Source: JAUPVS01 sp037139495 (GTDB lineage: Bacteria; Patescibacteriota; Saccharimonadia; Saccharimonadales; JAUPVS01). Taken from it: a stretch of 49,200 bases of DNA. The stretch's first letter is position 1, and every line of letters starts with the position of its first letter. The stretch spans positions 1 through 49,200 of the forward strand of contig JBAXGG010000003.1 in NCBI GenBank assembly GCA_037139495.1, read 5' to 3'. Below are positions 1-7,913 of this stretch, one piece after another. Both the position numbers and the translations under genes were made by a program. Below the pieces are notes generated by a model. That model made no database searches and was not told where the DNA came from. It worked only from the letters and a program-made list of their open reading frames with translations.

Positions 1-13
1 GTGATAAAACTCC

Positions 14-19
14 TATAAT
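14..19 (+). promoter_or_regulatory. -10 box of a likely leaderless promoter (ABC exporter)
   Basis: TATAAT ends 8 bases before the ATG at 28. Transcription normally begins about 7 bases after the -10, so the mRNA would begin at or next to the start codon. No Shine-Dalgarno sequence is present. The -35 would lie outside the window. Confidence 0.6.
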
Positions 20-27
20 AAGCAGCA

Positions 28-1797
28 ATGAAGTCGATCTGGAGAATCATAACCTACACCAAGTCGTTGTGGCGCTACTACTTAGCCGTTAGCCTTATTT
101 CTATTGCCGTTGCCTTAGTCGGTTTAATGATTCCGCTGCTCAGCGGTAGAGCCATCGACGCTATTAAAGTTGGGGCTCCCGGTAACGTCACCAAAGTTGT
201 CTGGTTGGCGATCGGCATATTCGTGTTGGATGTGTTCTCGACCTTCCTCAGTAATATTGGTGGCTACTTTGGTGATCAGATGTCTTCTCGCCTGATGAAT
301 CTACTCAGCCACAACTACTACCAGCACCTACTTAGCCTGCCGCAAAGCTATTTTGATACCGAGCTGTCGGGCAAAATTATTAATCGACTTAATCGTTCGA
401 TTGGCCAGATTGGTAATTTTATGCAGATGTGGAGCAACAACTTTCTGCAGTTCATTTTTAGCACCATTTTTGCATTGGCAATTATAGCTTACTTTAGTTG
501 GCCTATCGCCTTACTTCTATTCTCCCTGTATCCGATATACGTATTTATGACAATTAAAACCAGTGGTAAATGGCAAAAGTACCAAGCCAAGATCAACCAT
601 AACTTGGATATTGCTAACGGACGATTTGCCGAATCGATTGGCCAGATCAAAGTTGTTAAAAGTTTTATACAGGAAAAGCACGAACTAAGCTTATTTAGGA
701 GTTACTACACTAAAGTGATCGGTATCACTAAACCGCAGTCGCACCTATGGCACAAACGTGATGTCCAGCGTCGCCTAGTATTAAATGTTATCTTCCTGGG
801 TGTTTATCTGTTAATTTTTGTTCAAGCCGTCAATGGGCACTTTACTCCTGGACAGGCCGTGGCCCTCATTTTATATTCTATGCAGATTCGCATCCCAATC
901 TTTACAATTAGCTTTTTGGTAGAAAACACCCAGCGTGCTGTGGCCGACAGCAAGGACTATTTTGAGGTTATGAGCCTTGAGCCGGCCATAAGTGATCAGC
1001 CAGACGCCAAACAGCTCAAAGTTATCAAGGGAACAATTGAGTTTGACCATGTTAGTTTTGCCTACGACGGCACGCCGGTTATTAACGACGTTTCGCTTAC
1101 TATTAAGCCGGATACCAAAGTGGCGTTGGTTGGCGAGAGTGGCGAGGGCAAAACGACCCTAACTAATCTGCTGTTACGCCTATATGAACCACAAAACGGC
1201 ACTATCTTTATAGATAGCCAAGATATTAATCACGTCAGTCAGCAAAGTCTGCGCAGTAACATAGGTGTAGTTTTCCAGGAGCCAGCTCTTTTTAGCGGTA
1301 CTATTTTTGAGAATATCGCCTATTCCGATCCTTCGGCTACGAAGGCCAAAGTCATTGCTGCCGCCAAAGCTGCCAACGCTGATGAATTTATTGCCAAGCT
1401 GGATAAGGGTTACGAGGCAGAAATTGGCGAACGCGGCCTCAAACTCAGCGGCGGCCAGAAACAACGCATCGCCATAGCCCGTGCACTTTTAAAAGACGCA
1501 CCAATCCTAGTTTTAGACGAAGCCACCAGCAACCTAGATAGCCGCAGTGAACAGATGGTTCAGGAAGCATTGCAACACCTAATGAGGGGCCGAACCACAA
1601 TTATTATTGCTCACCGCCTCAGCACCATCCAAAACGTTGACCAGATCATCACCTTGCAAGGCGGTCAGGTCAGCGAGGTTGGTTCACCAGCCGAACTATC
1701 GCAAAGCGGCGGCGTGTATGATCAGCTGCTCAAACTTCAGCTCGGCCACTCCTCGGCTGGCAAAAAGAAACTAAAAGAATTCGAAATCGCTGGTTAA
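28..1797 (+). CDS. ABC exporter, fused permease and ATPase (MsbA/LmrA type)
   Basis: A half-transporter that would work as a membrane homodimer or heterodimer, using ATP to export a lipid, peptide or drug; the substrate cannot be read from sequence. The first ~310 residues are an ABC type 1 membrane domain with hydrophobic helices near 17-38, 55-78, 140-175, 248-268 and 277-297. The ATPase follows from ~335: Walker A GESGEGKT at 369-376, Q-loop FQEP at 416-419, signature LSGGQ at 473-477, Walker B ILVLDEA at 493-499 and the H-loop AHR at 528-530, so all catalytic motifs are intact. Length (589 aa) is normal. No partner half-transporter is adjacent inside the window. Confidence 0.93.
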   Translation: MKSIWRIITYTKSLWRYYLAVSLISIAVALVGLMIPLLSGRAIDAIKVGAPGNVTKVVWLAIGIFVLDVFSTFLSNIGGYFGDQMSSRLMNLLSHNYYQHLLSLPQSYFDTELSGKIINRLNRSIGQIGNFMQMWSNNFLQFIFSTIFALAIIAYFSWPIALLLFSLYPIYVFMTIKTSGKWQKYQAKINHNLDIANGRFAESIGQIKVVKSFIQEKHELSLFRSYYTKVIGITKPQSHLWHKRDVQRRLVLNVIFLGVYLLIFVQAVNGHFTPGQAVALILYSMQIRIPIFTISFLVENTQRAVADSKDYFEVMSLEPAISDQPDAKQLKVIKGTIEFDHVSFAYDGTPVINDVSLTIKPDTKVALVGESGEGKTTLTNLLLRLYEPQNGTIFIDSQDINHVSQQSLRSNIGVVFQEPALFSGTIFENIAYSDPSATKAKVIAAAKAANADEFIAKLDKGYEAEIGERGLKLSGGQKQRIAIARALLKDAPILVLDEATSNLDSRSEQMVQEALQHLMRGRTTIIIAHRLSTIQNVDQIITLQGGQVSEVGSPAELSQSGGVYDQLLKLQLGHSSAGKKKLKEFEIAG

Positions 1798-1833
1798 AAG
1801 AAATGGATAATACACCTATAATAGTTTTTAGGC

Positions 1834-1839
1834 TACACT
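1834..1839 (+). promoter_or_regulatory. -10 box close to the NUDIX start
   Basis: TACACT ends 7 bases before the ATG at 1847, the leaderless spacing seen repeatedly here. A second candidate, TATAAT at 1817-1822, would give a leader of about 18 bases. The AAGGGA just before the ATG is too close to act as a normal Shine-Dalgarno site. Confidence 0.45.
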
Positions 1840-1846
1840 TAAGGGA

Positions 1847-2290
1847 ATGAGAAAAGCCGCCCGTGCCATTGTTATCCAAAACCAAAACATCTTGCTGATG
1901 AAGCGGAATAAGTTCGGACAAGAATACTATTGTTTGCCTGGCGGTGGCATAGATAGTGGTGAGACGGCCGATCAGTCGGTTTTAAGAGAAATTAAAGAAG
2001 AAGCCAGCCTGAGTGTTATCAATCCTCGCTTGGTTTACATAGAAGAGAATGGCGATCCGTACGGCACCCAGTATATTTTCGTATGTGATTATCAGGACGG
2101 GGACGTGAGGATTAGCCCAGATAGTATTGAAGCCAAATTGAATGCTATTGGCCAAAATACTTTCGAGACAATGTGGGTACCAGTCAGTAAATTTGCTGGA
2201 TTACCGTTCCGCTCGACAGCTTTGCAGCAGGAGCTTGTTAAGGCTTTTAGCCAGGGCTTTCCAAAAGAACCAAGAAAAATTCTCTCCTAG
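1847..2290 (+). CDS. NUDIX hydrolase
   Basis: A small soluble pyrophosphohydrolase acting on nucleoside diphosphate-X compounds; the substrate is unknown. The NUDIX box spans residues 33-55 and fits Gx5Ex7REUxEExGU (GGIDSGE, then REIKEEASL), with the late glycine replaced by serine; the metal-binding glutamates of REIKEE are kept. The N-terminal strand RAIVIQNQNILLMKR is typical of the fold. At 147 aa it is a single-domain enzyme. It stands alone between the ABC exporter and the FKBP gene, each with its own promoter. Confidence 0.9.
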   Translation: MRKAARAIVIQNQNILLMKRNKFGQEYYCLPGGGIDSGETADQSVLREIKEEASLSVINPRLVYIEENGDPYGTQYIFVCDYQDGDVRISPDSIEAKLNAIGQNTFETMWVPVSKFAGLPFRSTALQQELVKAFSQGFPKEPRKILS

Positions 2291-2302
2291 GCCGAAATCA
2301 GC

Positions 2303-2327
2303 TATAATAAGACGAAACAACAGGAGG
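2303..2327 (+). promoter_or_regulatory. -10 and Shine-Dalgarno for the FKBP gene
   Basis: TATAAT at 2303-2308 follows the NUDIX stop. A strong Shine-Dalgarno AGGAGG at 2322-2327 sits 8 bases before the ATG at 2336. This gene therefore has a short conventional leader, unlike its leaderless neighbours, and the SD fixes the start. Confidence 0.7.
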
Positions 2328-2335
2328 TTTAATTT

Positions 2336-2848
2336 ATGGCTAAAAAACGTCAAAGAATAGCGGCTTTAATTGCGGCATTGTTCTTTTTAATCGCATCGTT
2401 AGCCACTAGCGCAGCTGTAATTTATACGATGATCAAACAAAGTAAAGAAGGAAAAACACCCGTGACAGACACAACAAGCCAAGCCGCCAAGCCAGCCGAC
2501 AAACTAGCTGGATTCACTCCGATTTCTGAACCAGTCGCAAATTTGCAGATCACTGACAGTAAAGTTGGCACTGGAGATGAAGCGAAATCTACTTCAACCG
2601 TGAGTGTTCTCTACACTGGTGCCCTTGTAAAGACTGGTATCATTTTCGAATCAAGCGGCTCTCAGCCAGTTTCGTTCCCAGTCAGTGGCGTTATTAAAGG
2701 TTGGCAGGACGGCGTACCTGGTATGAAAGTTGGCGGTGTCCGTCGTTTAGTTATACCGGCTGTTCAAGCTTATGGTGCACAGGCTAACGCTAAGATCCCT
2801 GCAAACTCCGATTTAGTGTTCGACATCACACTGCTCAGCGTCAAATAA
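2336..2848 (+). CDS. Membrane-anchored FKBP-type peptidyl-prolyl isomerase
   Basis: A folding catalyst for prolyl bonds, placed outside the membrane by an N-terminal anchor. Residues 1-7 are basic and ~8-35 form one hydrophobic helix; there is no lipobox cysteine, so it is probably an uncleaved anchor. A Thr/Lys/Ala-rich linker (~36-70) leads into an FKBP domain (~75-170) with VSVLYTGAL, the core GVIKGWQDGVPGMKVGG and the closing IPANSDLVFDITLLSV, all typical of active FKBPs. The start is fixed by AGGAGG 8 bases upstream. Its likely clients are exported proteins such as pilins and cell-wall enzymes; that is inference. Confidence 0.92.
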   Translation: MAKKRQRIAALIAALFFLIASLATSAAVIYTMIKQSKEGKTPVTDTTSQAAKPADKLAGFTPISEPVANLQITDSKVGTGDEAKSTSTVSVLYTGALVKTGIIFESSGSQPVSFPVSGVIKGWQDGVPGMKVGGVRRLVIPAVQAYGAQANAKIPANSDLVFDITLLSVK

Positions 2849-2899
2849 CAGCGCCCAATAGGTAGATAAAAGTAGGCAAAAGCACAACATATAGCGCTA

Positions 2900-2928
2900 T
2901 TGCATTTACCAAGTACACCATATACAAT
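2900..2928 (+). promoter_or_regulatory. Sigma-70-type promoter for the glutaredoxin-like gene
   Basis: TTGCAT (2900-2905), a 17-base spacer and TACAAT (2923-2928). Transcription would begin near 2935, giving an A-rich leader of about 57 bases that ends in Shine-Dalgarno GAGGGG at 2978-2983, 8 bases before the ATG. Confidence 0.6.
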
Positions 2929-2991
2929 GCTCTTGTAGATAAATAACAATTAAAAATTAATCAAAAACAATAACTAAGAGGGGATCATCAA

Positions 2992-3240
2992 ATGGCCAAA
3001 GACATCACTATTTTTACTACAAACACCTGCGCCTATTGCGTTATGGTCAAGCGCTATTTAACCTCTAAAGGCATGAACTACAACGAGGTAAACCTCGACA
3101 CTAACCCAGAACGACAAAAAGAAGCCATGGAACTAAGCGGTGCGCTTACTGTTCCAGTTACCGTTGTCACTAAAGAAGATGACAGTCGTGAAGTTGTGGT
3201 TGGGTTTAATCTTGCAAAACTAGCTCCAGCATTAGCTTAA
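2992..3240 (+). CDS. Glutaredoxin/NrdH-like thiol-disulfide protein
   Basis: A small cytoplasmic electron carrier. It has the single-domain thioredoxin fold of 82 aa with the redox motif CAYC at ~13-16 (the classical glutaredoxin motif is CPYC), the cis-proline segment TVPVTVV, and a GFN-L motif near the C terminus as in NrdH/glutaredoxins. Thioredoxin reductase is encoded ~150 bases downstream, which makes an NrdH-like role (reduced by TrxB and serving ribonucleotide reductase or a peroxidase) plausible; no ribonucleotide reductase is in the window. The strong Shine-Dalgarno GAGGGG and long leader suggest high expression. Confidence 0.85.
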   Translation: MAKDITIFTTNTCAYCVMVKRYLTSKGMNYNEVNLDTNPERQKEAMELSGALTVPVTVVTKEDDSREVVVGFNLAKLAPALA

Positions 3241-3336
3241 TTTATTCAAACCTGATTCACCATCGAGCTTTTATTTACGTATTTCTCCCGTCGTACCACT
3301 ACTACGGTTCGTATCAATACTCATCGCCTCCTTGTA

Positions 3337-3383
3337 TTGCATCAAGCTTAAATAAACCTCATAATGTGACTATATATAAGGAG
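3337..3383 (+). promoter_or_regulatory. Promoter and Shine-Dalgarno of trxB
   Basis: TTGCAT (3337-3342), 17-base spacer, CATAAT (3360-3365), then AAGGAG at 3378-3383 with 5 bases to the ATG at 3389. The -35 hexamer and spacing equal those of the glutaredoxin-like gene upstream, so the two redox genes may be expressed alike. Confidence 0.5.
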
Positions 3384-3388
3384 TTCTA

Positions 3389-4336
3389 ATGTCCGATGCA
3401 GAAAAACCCAAAGTTAATAAAGTTGTAATGATTGGTGCTGGGCCGGCCGCTTTGGCGGCAGCTGTTTACACTACTCGAGAAGATATACAGACTCTACTTT
3501 TCGAAAAAGGCGTAATCGGTGGCCTGGCTGCAATTACAGATTGGGTTGATAACTACCCTGGTTTCGCCAAGGGCATCGCTGGTTTGGATCTAGCAGAAAG
3601 CTTGCGACAACAGGCTGAACGTTTTGGTGCCGAGATTGAACTGGGCGAAGTTATGAGTATCAAAAAAGAAGGTGATATCTTGAAGCTTGACACTACTAGT
3701 GGTGATATATTGGCCGAAACTATTCTGATTGCAACTGGCAGTGACTATAAAAAAATTGGTGTACCTGGCGAAAAAGAATATTACGCCCGTGGCGTTCACT
3801 ACTGTGCAACTTGCGACGGCGCATTTTACCGTGACAAGCGACTGGTTGTGATTGGCGGTGGTAACTCAGCCGTCCAGGAATCAATCTTCTTAACTCGCTT
3901 CGCTACTCATATTGATCTTTTGGTGCGCAGCAAATTACGGGCCTCCGACGTCTTGATTAAAGAGCTTGAGAAGCATAAAGATAAAATAACTGTTCATGTT
4001 GGCGTCACGACTGACGAAATTGTTGGCGACGACGGTAGAGTGACTAAAGTTATCGGCACCCTCCATGGAAAAAACGTCGAGTTTGAGACCGACGGAGTCT
4101 TCGTTTTCGTTGGGCTGTTGCCGAACACACAATTCCTTAAAGATAGCGGCGTAGACCTTGATGAAGTTGGTCTAATCAGAACCAACACTAGCCTAGAAAC
4201 CAACGTTTCAGGCATTTTCGCTGCCGGTGACGTCCGCAGCGGCGCCACCCTGCAGATTGCCAGTGCCGTCGGTGAAGGCGCCACTGCCGCCCTCATGATC
4301 CGCAGACACCTAGAGGAAAAAGAACAGACCACTTAG
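3389..4336 (+). CDS. trxB: Thioredoxin reductase
   Basis: A flavoprotein that passes electrons from a reduced nicotinamide cofactor through FAD to thioredoxin-like proteins. The N-terminal FAD site is IGAGPAALAAA (~15-25), the redox-active pair is CATC at 139-142, the second nucleotide site is GGGNSA at 156-161, and the C-terminal FAD motif is AAGDVR (~274). The length of 315 aa is normal. The HRRxxxRA segment that binds the 2'-phosphate of NADPH in E. coli TrxB is changed to VRSKLRAS (179-186), so NADPH preference should not be assumed. The stop overlaps the convergent flavin reductase gene by 4 bases. Confidence 0.93.
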   Translation: MSDAEKPKVNKVVMIGAGPAALAAAVYTTREDIQTLLFEKGVIGGLAAITDWVDNYPGFAKGIAGLDLAESLRQQAERFGAEIELGEVMSIKKEGDILKLDTTSGDILAETILIATGSDYKKIGVPGEKEYYARGVHYCATCDGAFYRDKRLVVIGGGNSAVQESIFLTRFATHIDLLVRSKLRASDVLIKELEKHKDKITVHVGVTTDEIVGDDGRVTKVIGTLHGKNVEFETDGVFVFVGLLPNTQFLKDSGVDLDEVGLIRTNTSLETNVSGIFAAGDVRSGATLQIASAVGEGATAALMIRRHLEEKEQTT

Positions 4337-5016
4337 ATGCTGTAGTCGTTCTCGTAACCGGGGAAGTAGTCCGATTTCAATGAGTCAGCTGGTAAACCAG
4401 CCTTGACTAAGCTGTCGCTTAGGCTGTCAACCATCTGCTCGGGGCCAGAGATATAGACTAGTTTGCCGTCTGGTGAGCCAATTTCTTGCATCAATAGGTC
4501 TGTGGTCAAGCGTTTGCCGACAAACGGTTTAACTTCCGCGCCATAAGATTGAAACAAGTCAGAAAAAAGCAACCCGGCTTCGGTTTGGGCAGCATAAAGT
4601 AGTTTTATAGTACGCTTTTCGTGCTTATCGGTAAGAAACCTAACCATACTGTGGTACGGAGTAATCCCGATTCCGCCAGCAATAAATAATAGCTGTAAAT
4701 TTGGGTCAGTGGGTAGTACGAAGTTACCCTCAGGCTGGTTTATCTCCGCACTATTGCCTGGTTTTAAGGCGAACAAGGCCTTTTTGAAAGAACTACTTTT
4801 TTCAGTGAAGAATTTAGTTGTAATACTTAAGAATGGTTCGGTTGGCGCAGAAGAAAGGGTAAACCAGCGTTTATCGCCTCTTCCATCGCTGTTTGGGTGT
4901 GCCAGAGTCATCTCAACGAACTGACCAGCTTCGTATGCAACCGGCTTTTCGGGCTTCCACTTAAAAGTGGTAATATTGTCGGCCTCGGCAACTGTTTCTA
5001 TCAAGGTTATCTTCAT
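4333..5016 (-). CDS. FAD/NAD(P)-dependent oxidoreductase of the ferredoxin-NADP reductase family
   Basis: A soluble flavin oxidoreductase of 227 aa; the electron partner is unknown. The FAD-binding barrel carries RWFTLSSAP (~50-58, the RxYS motif), and the NAD(P)-binding half has GGIGITP (~113-119) and SGPEQM (~193-198) in place of the usual CGPxxM. There is no iron-sulfur or globin domain, so it must work with a separate partner. It overlaps the upstream phosphodiesterase gene by 4 bases (5013-5016), so the two are translated from one minus-strand message. Its 3' end overlaps trxB tail to tail by 4 bases. Confidence 0.87.
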   Translation of the reverse strand: MKITLIETVAEADNITTFKWKPEKPVAYEAGQFVEMTLAHPNSDGRGDKRWFTLSSAPTEPFLSITTKFFTEKSSSFKKALFALKPGNSAEINQPEGNFVLPTDPNLQLLFIAGGIGITPYHSMVRFLTDKHEKRTIKLLYAAQTEAGLLFSDLFQSYGAEVKPFVGKRLTTDLLMQEIGSPDGKLVYISGPEQMVDSLSDSLVKAGLPADSLKSDYFPGYENDYSI

Positions 5017-5693
5017 ATCGAACGCCTTTTTACTAACCGGTCCGGGTAGTCGGTACAGATCGAGGCGCGAGGGTAAAGGATGTGCAGAAACCAGGCCAAA
5101 AAACGGCTGTTAACGGTGTACAGGTAAACGTCCAGACCGGCTCGTCGAGCCTGGAAGTAGCCAAAAGGGTTAAGTAGCCAAAAGTTTAGGCCAATGCCTT
5201 GCAACTTGTAGCGCTTGGCGACCTGGATGGCCTCAAGCCATTTGGTATGTTCCAGATAGTAAAGCGGCAGTTTGGGTCGTAATCGACGTAAGTTTTCTAG
5301 CAATGATTGCCGGAACGAGGCTACCCAGACTTTAGTATTAGGGAAGGCGTCCAATACCGATACAATTGCTGCCTCGCAATCATTATCCTTAGCCTCAATA
5401 ATCAGGCCACTTTTGCCTACTAACTTCAGGACGTCTTCTAGTAATAATAGGTTAGAACCGTCCCGCAAGGTTAAGCCTTTTAGGGCCGACCAGTCATGGT
5501 CTCCAATCTTACTTGTGTTGCCGGCCATGGTGACCAAATCAACATCGTGGCAGACTACTAGTTTGTTGTCACGCGTTAAACGAACGTCGATTTCGATAAT
5601 TGACGTTCCTAAGGCTAGGGCTTGTTTGATGGCCGAGACTGAGTTTTCCAGCCCCAAACCGGCGGCACCGCGGTGCCCGATAATTTGTTTCAT
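5013..5693 (-). CDS. Glycerophosphodiester phosphodiesterase
   Basis: Hydrolyses glycerophosphodiesters (lipid breakdown products) to glycerol-3-phosphate and an alcohol. The N terminus IGHRGAAGLGLENS holds the catalytic His and the Glu metal ligand, followed by EIDVRLTRDNKLVVCHD with the metal-binding E-x-D and the second catalytic His. The C-terminal strand VYLYTVNS matches the family. At 226 aa it is the compact cytosolic form with no signal peptide. It is first in a two-gene minus-strand operon. In a parasite-like bacterium it could salvage host lipid headgroups; this is inference. Confidence 0.9.
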   Translation of the reverse strand: MKQIIGHRGAAGLGLENSVSAIKQALALGTSIIEIDVRLTRDNKLVVCHDVDLVTMAGNTSKIGDHDWSALKGLTLRDGSNLLLLEDVLKLVGKSGLIIEAKDNDCEAAIVSVLDAFPNTKVWVASFRQSLLENLRRLRPKLPLYYLEHTKWLEAIQVAKRYKLQGIGLNFWLLNPFGYFQARRAGLDVYLYTVNSRFLAWFLHILYPRASICTDYPDRLVKRRSI

Positions 5694-5747
5694 AGCTTGC
5701 TCTGCTAGTAGTGTACAATATGTACCAGAAAGTGAGGAATATAACAG

Positions 5748-6275
5748 ATGGCAGACTTTAATCAGGTACTTGATACTGGCGCAGTCGATGACGGCACCGT
5801 TAACACAGTTGTAGAAATTTCTAAGGGTTCGACTCTTAAGATCGAATGGGATCGCAAAAGAGCTGTTTTTATGTTAGACCGAATTGAACCAGCCATCTTT
5901 GTTAAACCCTGCAACTACGGTTTTATCCCTAAGACTCTCGACGAAGACGGTGATGAACTAGATACACTAATTGTTACCGAGGAGCCATTACCAACCGGTA
6001 TCTGGCTAGAAGCTCGCGTAGTTGGTATCTTGAACTTTGAAGACGACGGCGAAGCTGACCACAAAGTTGTGGTAGTCCCAGCCGACAACCGCAACAGCGG
6101 CGACAACATTAAAACGCTAGATGACCTCGGTGAACGTTGGAAAGAACAGATTGTCCACCACTTTACTCATTACAAAGACCTCAAAAAGCCCGGTAGCACC
6201 AAAGTCCTCGGCTGGGGAGATATTGCTGCGGCAATTGCAACAATCAAAGAGTGTCAAGAACGCTACACTAAGTAG
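5748..6275 (+). CDS. ppa: Inorganic pyrophosphatase (family I)
   Basis: Cleaves pyrophosphate from nucleotide polymerisation and tRNA charging, pulling those reactions forward. The 175-aa length is that of bacterial family I enzymes. The metal-binding signature is DEDGDELD (65-72, matching DGDPxD), preceded by VKPCNYGFIPKT and followed by VVGILNFEDDGEADHKVVVVP; the C-terminal part HHFTHYKDLKKPG is also typical. A -10 TACAAT at 5714-5719 lies in the 54-base divergent gap, and GTGAGG (5732-5737) is a moderate Shine-Dalgarno site 10 bases before the start. Confidence 0.95.
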   Translation: MADFNQVLDTGAVDDGTVNTVVEISKGSTLKIEWDRKRAVFMLDRIEPAIFVKPCNYGFIPKTLDEDGDELDTLIVTEEPLPTGIWLEARVVGILNFEDDGEADHKVVVVPADNRNSGDNIKTLDDLGERWKEQIVHHFTHYKDLKKPGSTKVLGWGDIAAAIATIKECQERYTK

Positions 6276-6347
6276 GCGACAATCTCCGCCCTTTAGAAAA
6301 CGATCTTTTTTACCTGTAGAATCAGATTTTGGCTCAAACCTAGCTGC

Positions 6348-6407
6348 TTGCGTCCAGCCCCGTTACCAGATACAATAACGGTATAAAGAACTAATGCTTT
6401 AAAAGGA
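6348..6407 (+). promoter_or_regulatory. Promoter and Shine-Dalgarno of the gap operon
   Basis: TTGCGT (6348-6353), 17-base spacer, TACAAT (6371-6376). AAAGGA at 6402-6407 lies 9 bases before the ATG at 6417. This probably drives the whole seven-gene carbon operon, whose later genes are separated by at most 15 bases. Confidence 0.6.
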
Positions 6408-6416
6408 TACAAAGAA

Positions 6417-7457
6417 ATGAAAACACGGGTAGCAATCAACGGCTTTGGGCGTATCGGCCGTAACGCTTTTAAAATTGCCTTTGACCGGACCGATATCGAA
6501 ATTGTTGCTGTTAACGATATCACTGACACAAAAACTCTAGCTCATCTCCTGAAGTACGACAGCAACTACGGAACTTACGAGAATGTAGTTACCTTTGATT
6601 CCGAAAATATCATTGTTAAAGGCAAAAAAATTCCAGTTTTAGCTCAGACTGATCCTGCTTTACTCCCCTGGAAGGAACTAAAAGTTGACGTTGTTATCGA
6701 GTCGACCGGTTTTTTTGTTGATCCAGCCAAAGCTCGTGCCCATATTACTGCCGGTGCCAAAAAAGTCGTGTTGAGTGCTCCCGCCAAAGGCGAAGGTGCT
6801 ACAACAATCGTGCTCGGTGTTAACGATGACAGCCTAGAAACCGCCGAAGACATTATTAGCAACGCGTCGTGTACTACAAACTGTATTACACCAGTTGCCG
6901 CTGTTATCGAAGCCGCGTTTGGTATCGATAAAGCCATGATGACAACTATCCACAGTTATACGGCCAGCCAGAAGCTGCAGGACGCGCCGTCTAAGGACTT
7001 GCGTGAGGCACGGAATGCTGCCGAGAATATAGTTCCAACTAGTACCGGTGCCTCAATTGCTGCCGCCCAAGCATTGCCTGCTTTAGCTGGTGTCTTTGGC
7101 GGTTTGTCGGTGCGTGTACCAACCCCAGTCGTCTCACTGAGTGACTTCGTTATTATCACCAAGAAACCTGTGACCGTCGAAGCCGTTAATGAGGCTTTTA
7201 AAAAAGCTGCTCAAGAACCCTACTATCAAGGGATTCTAGCGGTTACAGAAGAAGAGCTGGTTAGCAAAGATTTTATAGGTAATAGTCACTCGGCTATTGT
7301 TGACAGTAAGCTCACCGCTGTAATTGGCGACAATATGCTTAAAGTTGTTGCCTGGTACGACAACGAGTGGGGCTACAGCAATCGTTTGGTAGAAGTTGTC
7401 GCTGACGCCGGCCGAATTTTGCACACTAAAGAAGACCACAACGAACATCACGAGTAA
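6417..7457 (+). CDS. gap: Glyceraldehyde-3-phosphate dehydrogenase, type I
   Basis: Oxidises glyceraldehyde-3-phosphate to 1,3-bisphosphoglycerate with NAD(P)+ in lower glycolysis. The N-terminal Rossmann motif is INGFGRIGRN; the active site SNASCTTNC at 148-156 puts the catalytic Cys at 152, with the base His in TIHSY (~179). The substrate-binding TSTGAS and the C-terminal WYDNEWGYSNR are present. The length of 346 aa is slightly above the usual ~335 because of a charged tail. It is the first gene of the carbon operon, and the next gene starts 4 bases after its stop. Confidence 0.97.
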   Translation: MKTRVAINGFGRIGRNAFKIAFDRTDIEIVAVNDITDTKTLAHLLKYDSNYGTYENVVTFDSENIIVKGKKIPVLAQTDPALLPWKELKVDVVIESTGFFVDPAKARAHITAGAKKVVLSAPAKGEGATTIVLGVNDDSLETAEDIISNASCTTNCITPVAAVIEAAFGIDKAMMTTIHSYTASQKLQDAPSKDLREARNAAENIVPTSTGASIAAAQALPALAGVFGGLSVRVPTPVVSLSDFVIITKKPVTVEAVNEAFKKAAQEPYYQGILAVTEEELVSKDFIGNSHSAIVDSKLTAVIGDNMLKVVAWYDNEWGYSNRLVEVVADAGRILHTKEDHNEHHE

Positions 7458-7461
7458 AAAA

Positions 7462-7911
7462 ATGAAGATCTTTTTAGGCGCCGACCATAACGGTTTTGGA
7501 CTCAAAAGCAAGCTTGCTGACTACCTACAAACTCGCGGTTACGAGGTCGCAGACGGCGGTGATAAGCAACTTAATCCGGAAGATGATTTTCCGGAGTTCG
7601 CAAGTAAAGCCGTTCATGCTCTGAAGGGGAGCGGTGATCCCGAAGCTCGAGCAGTTTTAATATGTGGCAGCGGTCAAGGAATGTGCATGGCCGCTAATCG
7701 CTTTAAAGGTATTAGGGCCAGTTTGGTTTGGAACGAATCTGAGGCCCGATCGTCCCGGAACGATGACGATAGCAATGTCCTCTGCCTAGCCGCCCGAGAA
7801 AACACGGACTTTGACCAGATTACCGCTATTTTAGAAGTATGGCTCAAAACACCATTTTTAGGCGCTGACCGCTTTAGTCGCCGTATTAAGCAATTGGACG
7901 AGTTGGGTTAA
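7462..7911 (+). CDS. rpiB: Ribose-5-phosphate isomerase B
   Basis: Interconverts ribulose-5-phosphate and ribose-5-phosphate. The start at 7462 gives MKIFLGADHNGF, the exact N terminus expected for the RpiB/LacAB family; an upstream in-frame start at 7396 would overlap gap by 62 bases and adds no family sequence. The active-site region is CGSGQGMCMAANRFKGIRA, with the catalytic Cys in ICGSGQG, followed by LVWNESEARSSRNDDDSNVLCLAAR. The length of 149 aa is standard. It lies 4 bases after gap and 2 bases before the next gene. Confidence 0.93.
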   Translation: MKIFLGADHNGFGLKSKLADYLQTRGYEVADGGDKQLNPEDDFPEFASKAVHALKGSGDPEARAVLICGSGQGMCMAANRFKGIRASLVWNESEARSSRNDDDSNVLCLAARENTDFDQITAILEVWLKTPFLGADRFSRRIKQLDELG

Positions 7912-7913
7912 AT

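Noticed and set aside
5272..5814. 180-codon plus-strand ORF
   Set aside because: It is antisense to the glycerophosphodiesterase, runs into the pyrophosphatase in another frame, and shows no domain.
6394..6402. Two-codon upstream ORF (ATG CTT TAA) in the gap leader
   Set aside because: Too short to be informative; such a triplet run is expected by chance, and no attenuator-type hairpins flank it.
7396..7461. N-terminal extension of rpiB
   Set aside because: It lies inside gap in another frame and adds no family sequence; the family N terminus begins exactly at 7462.
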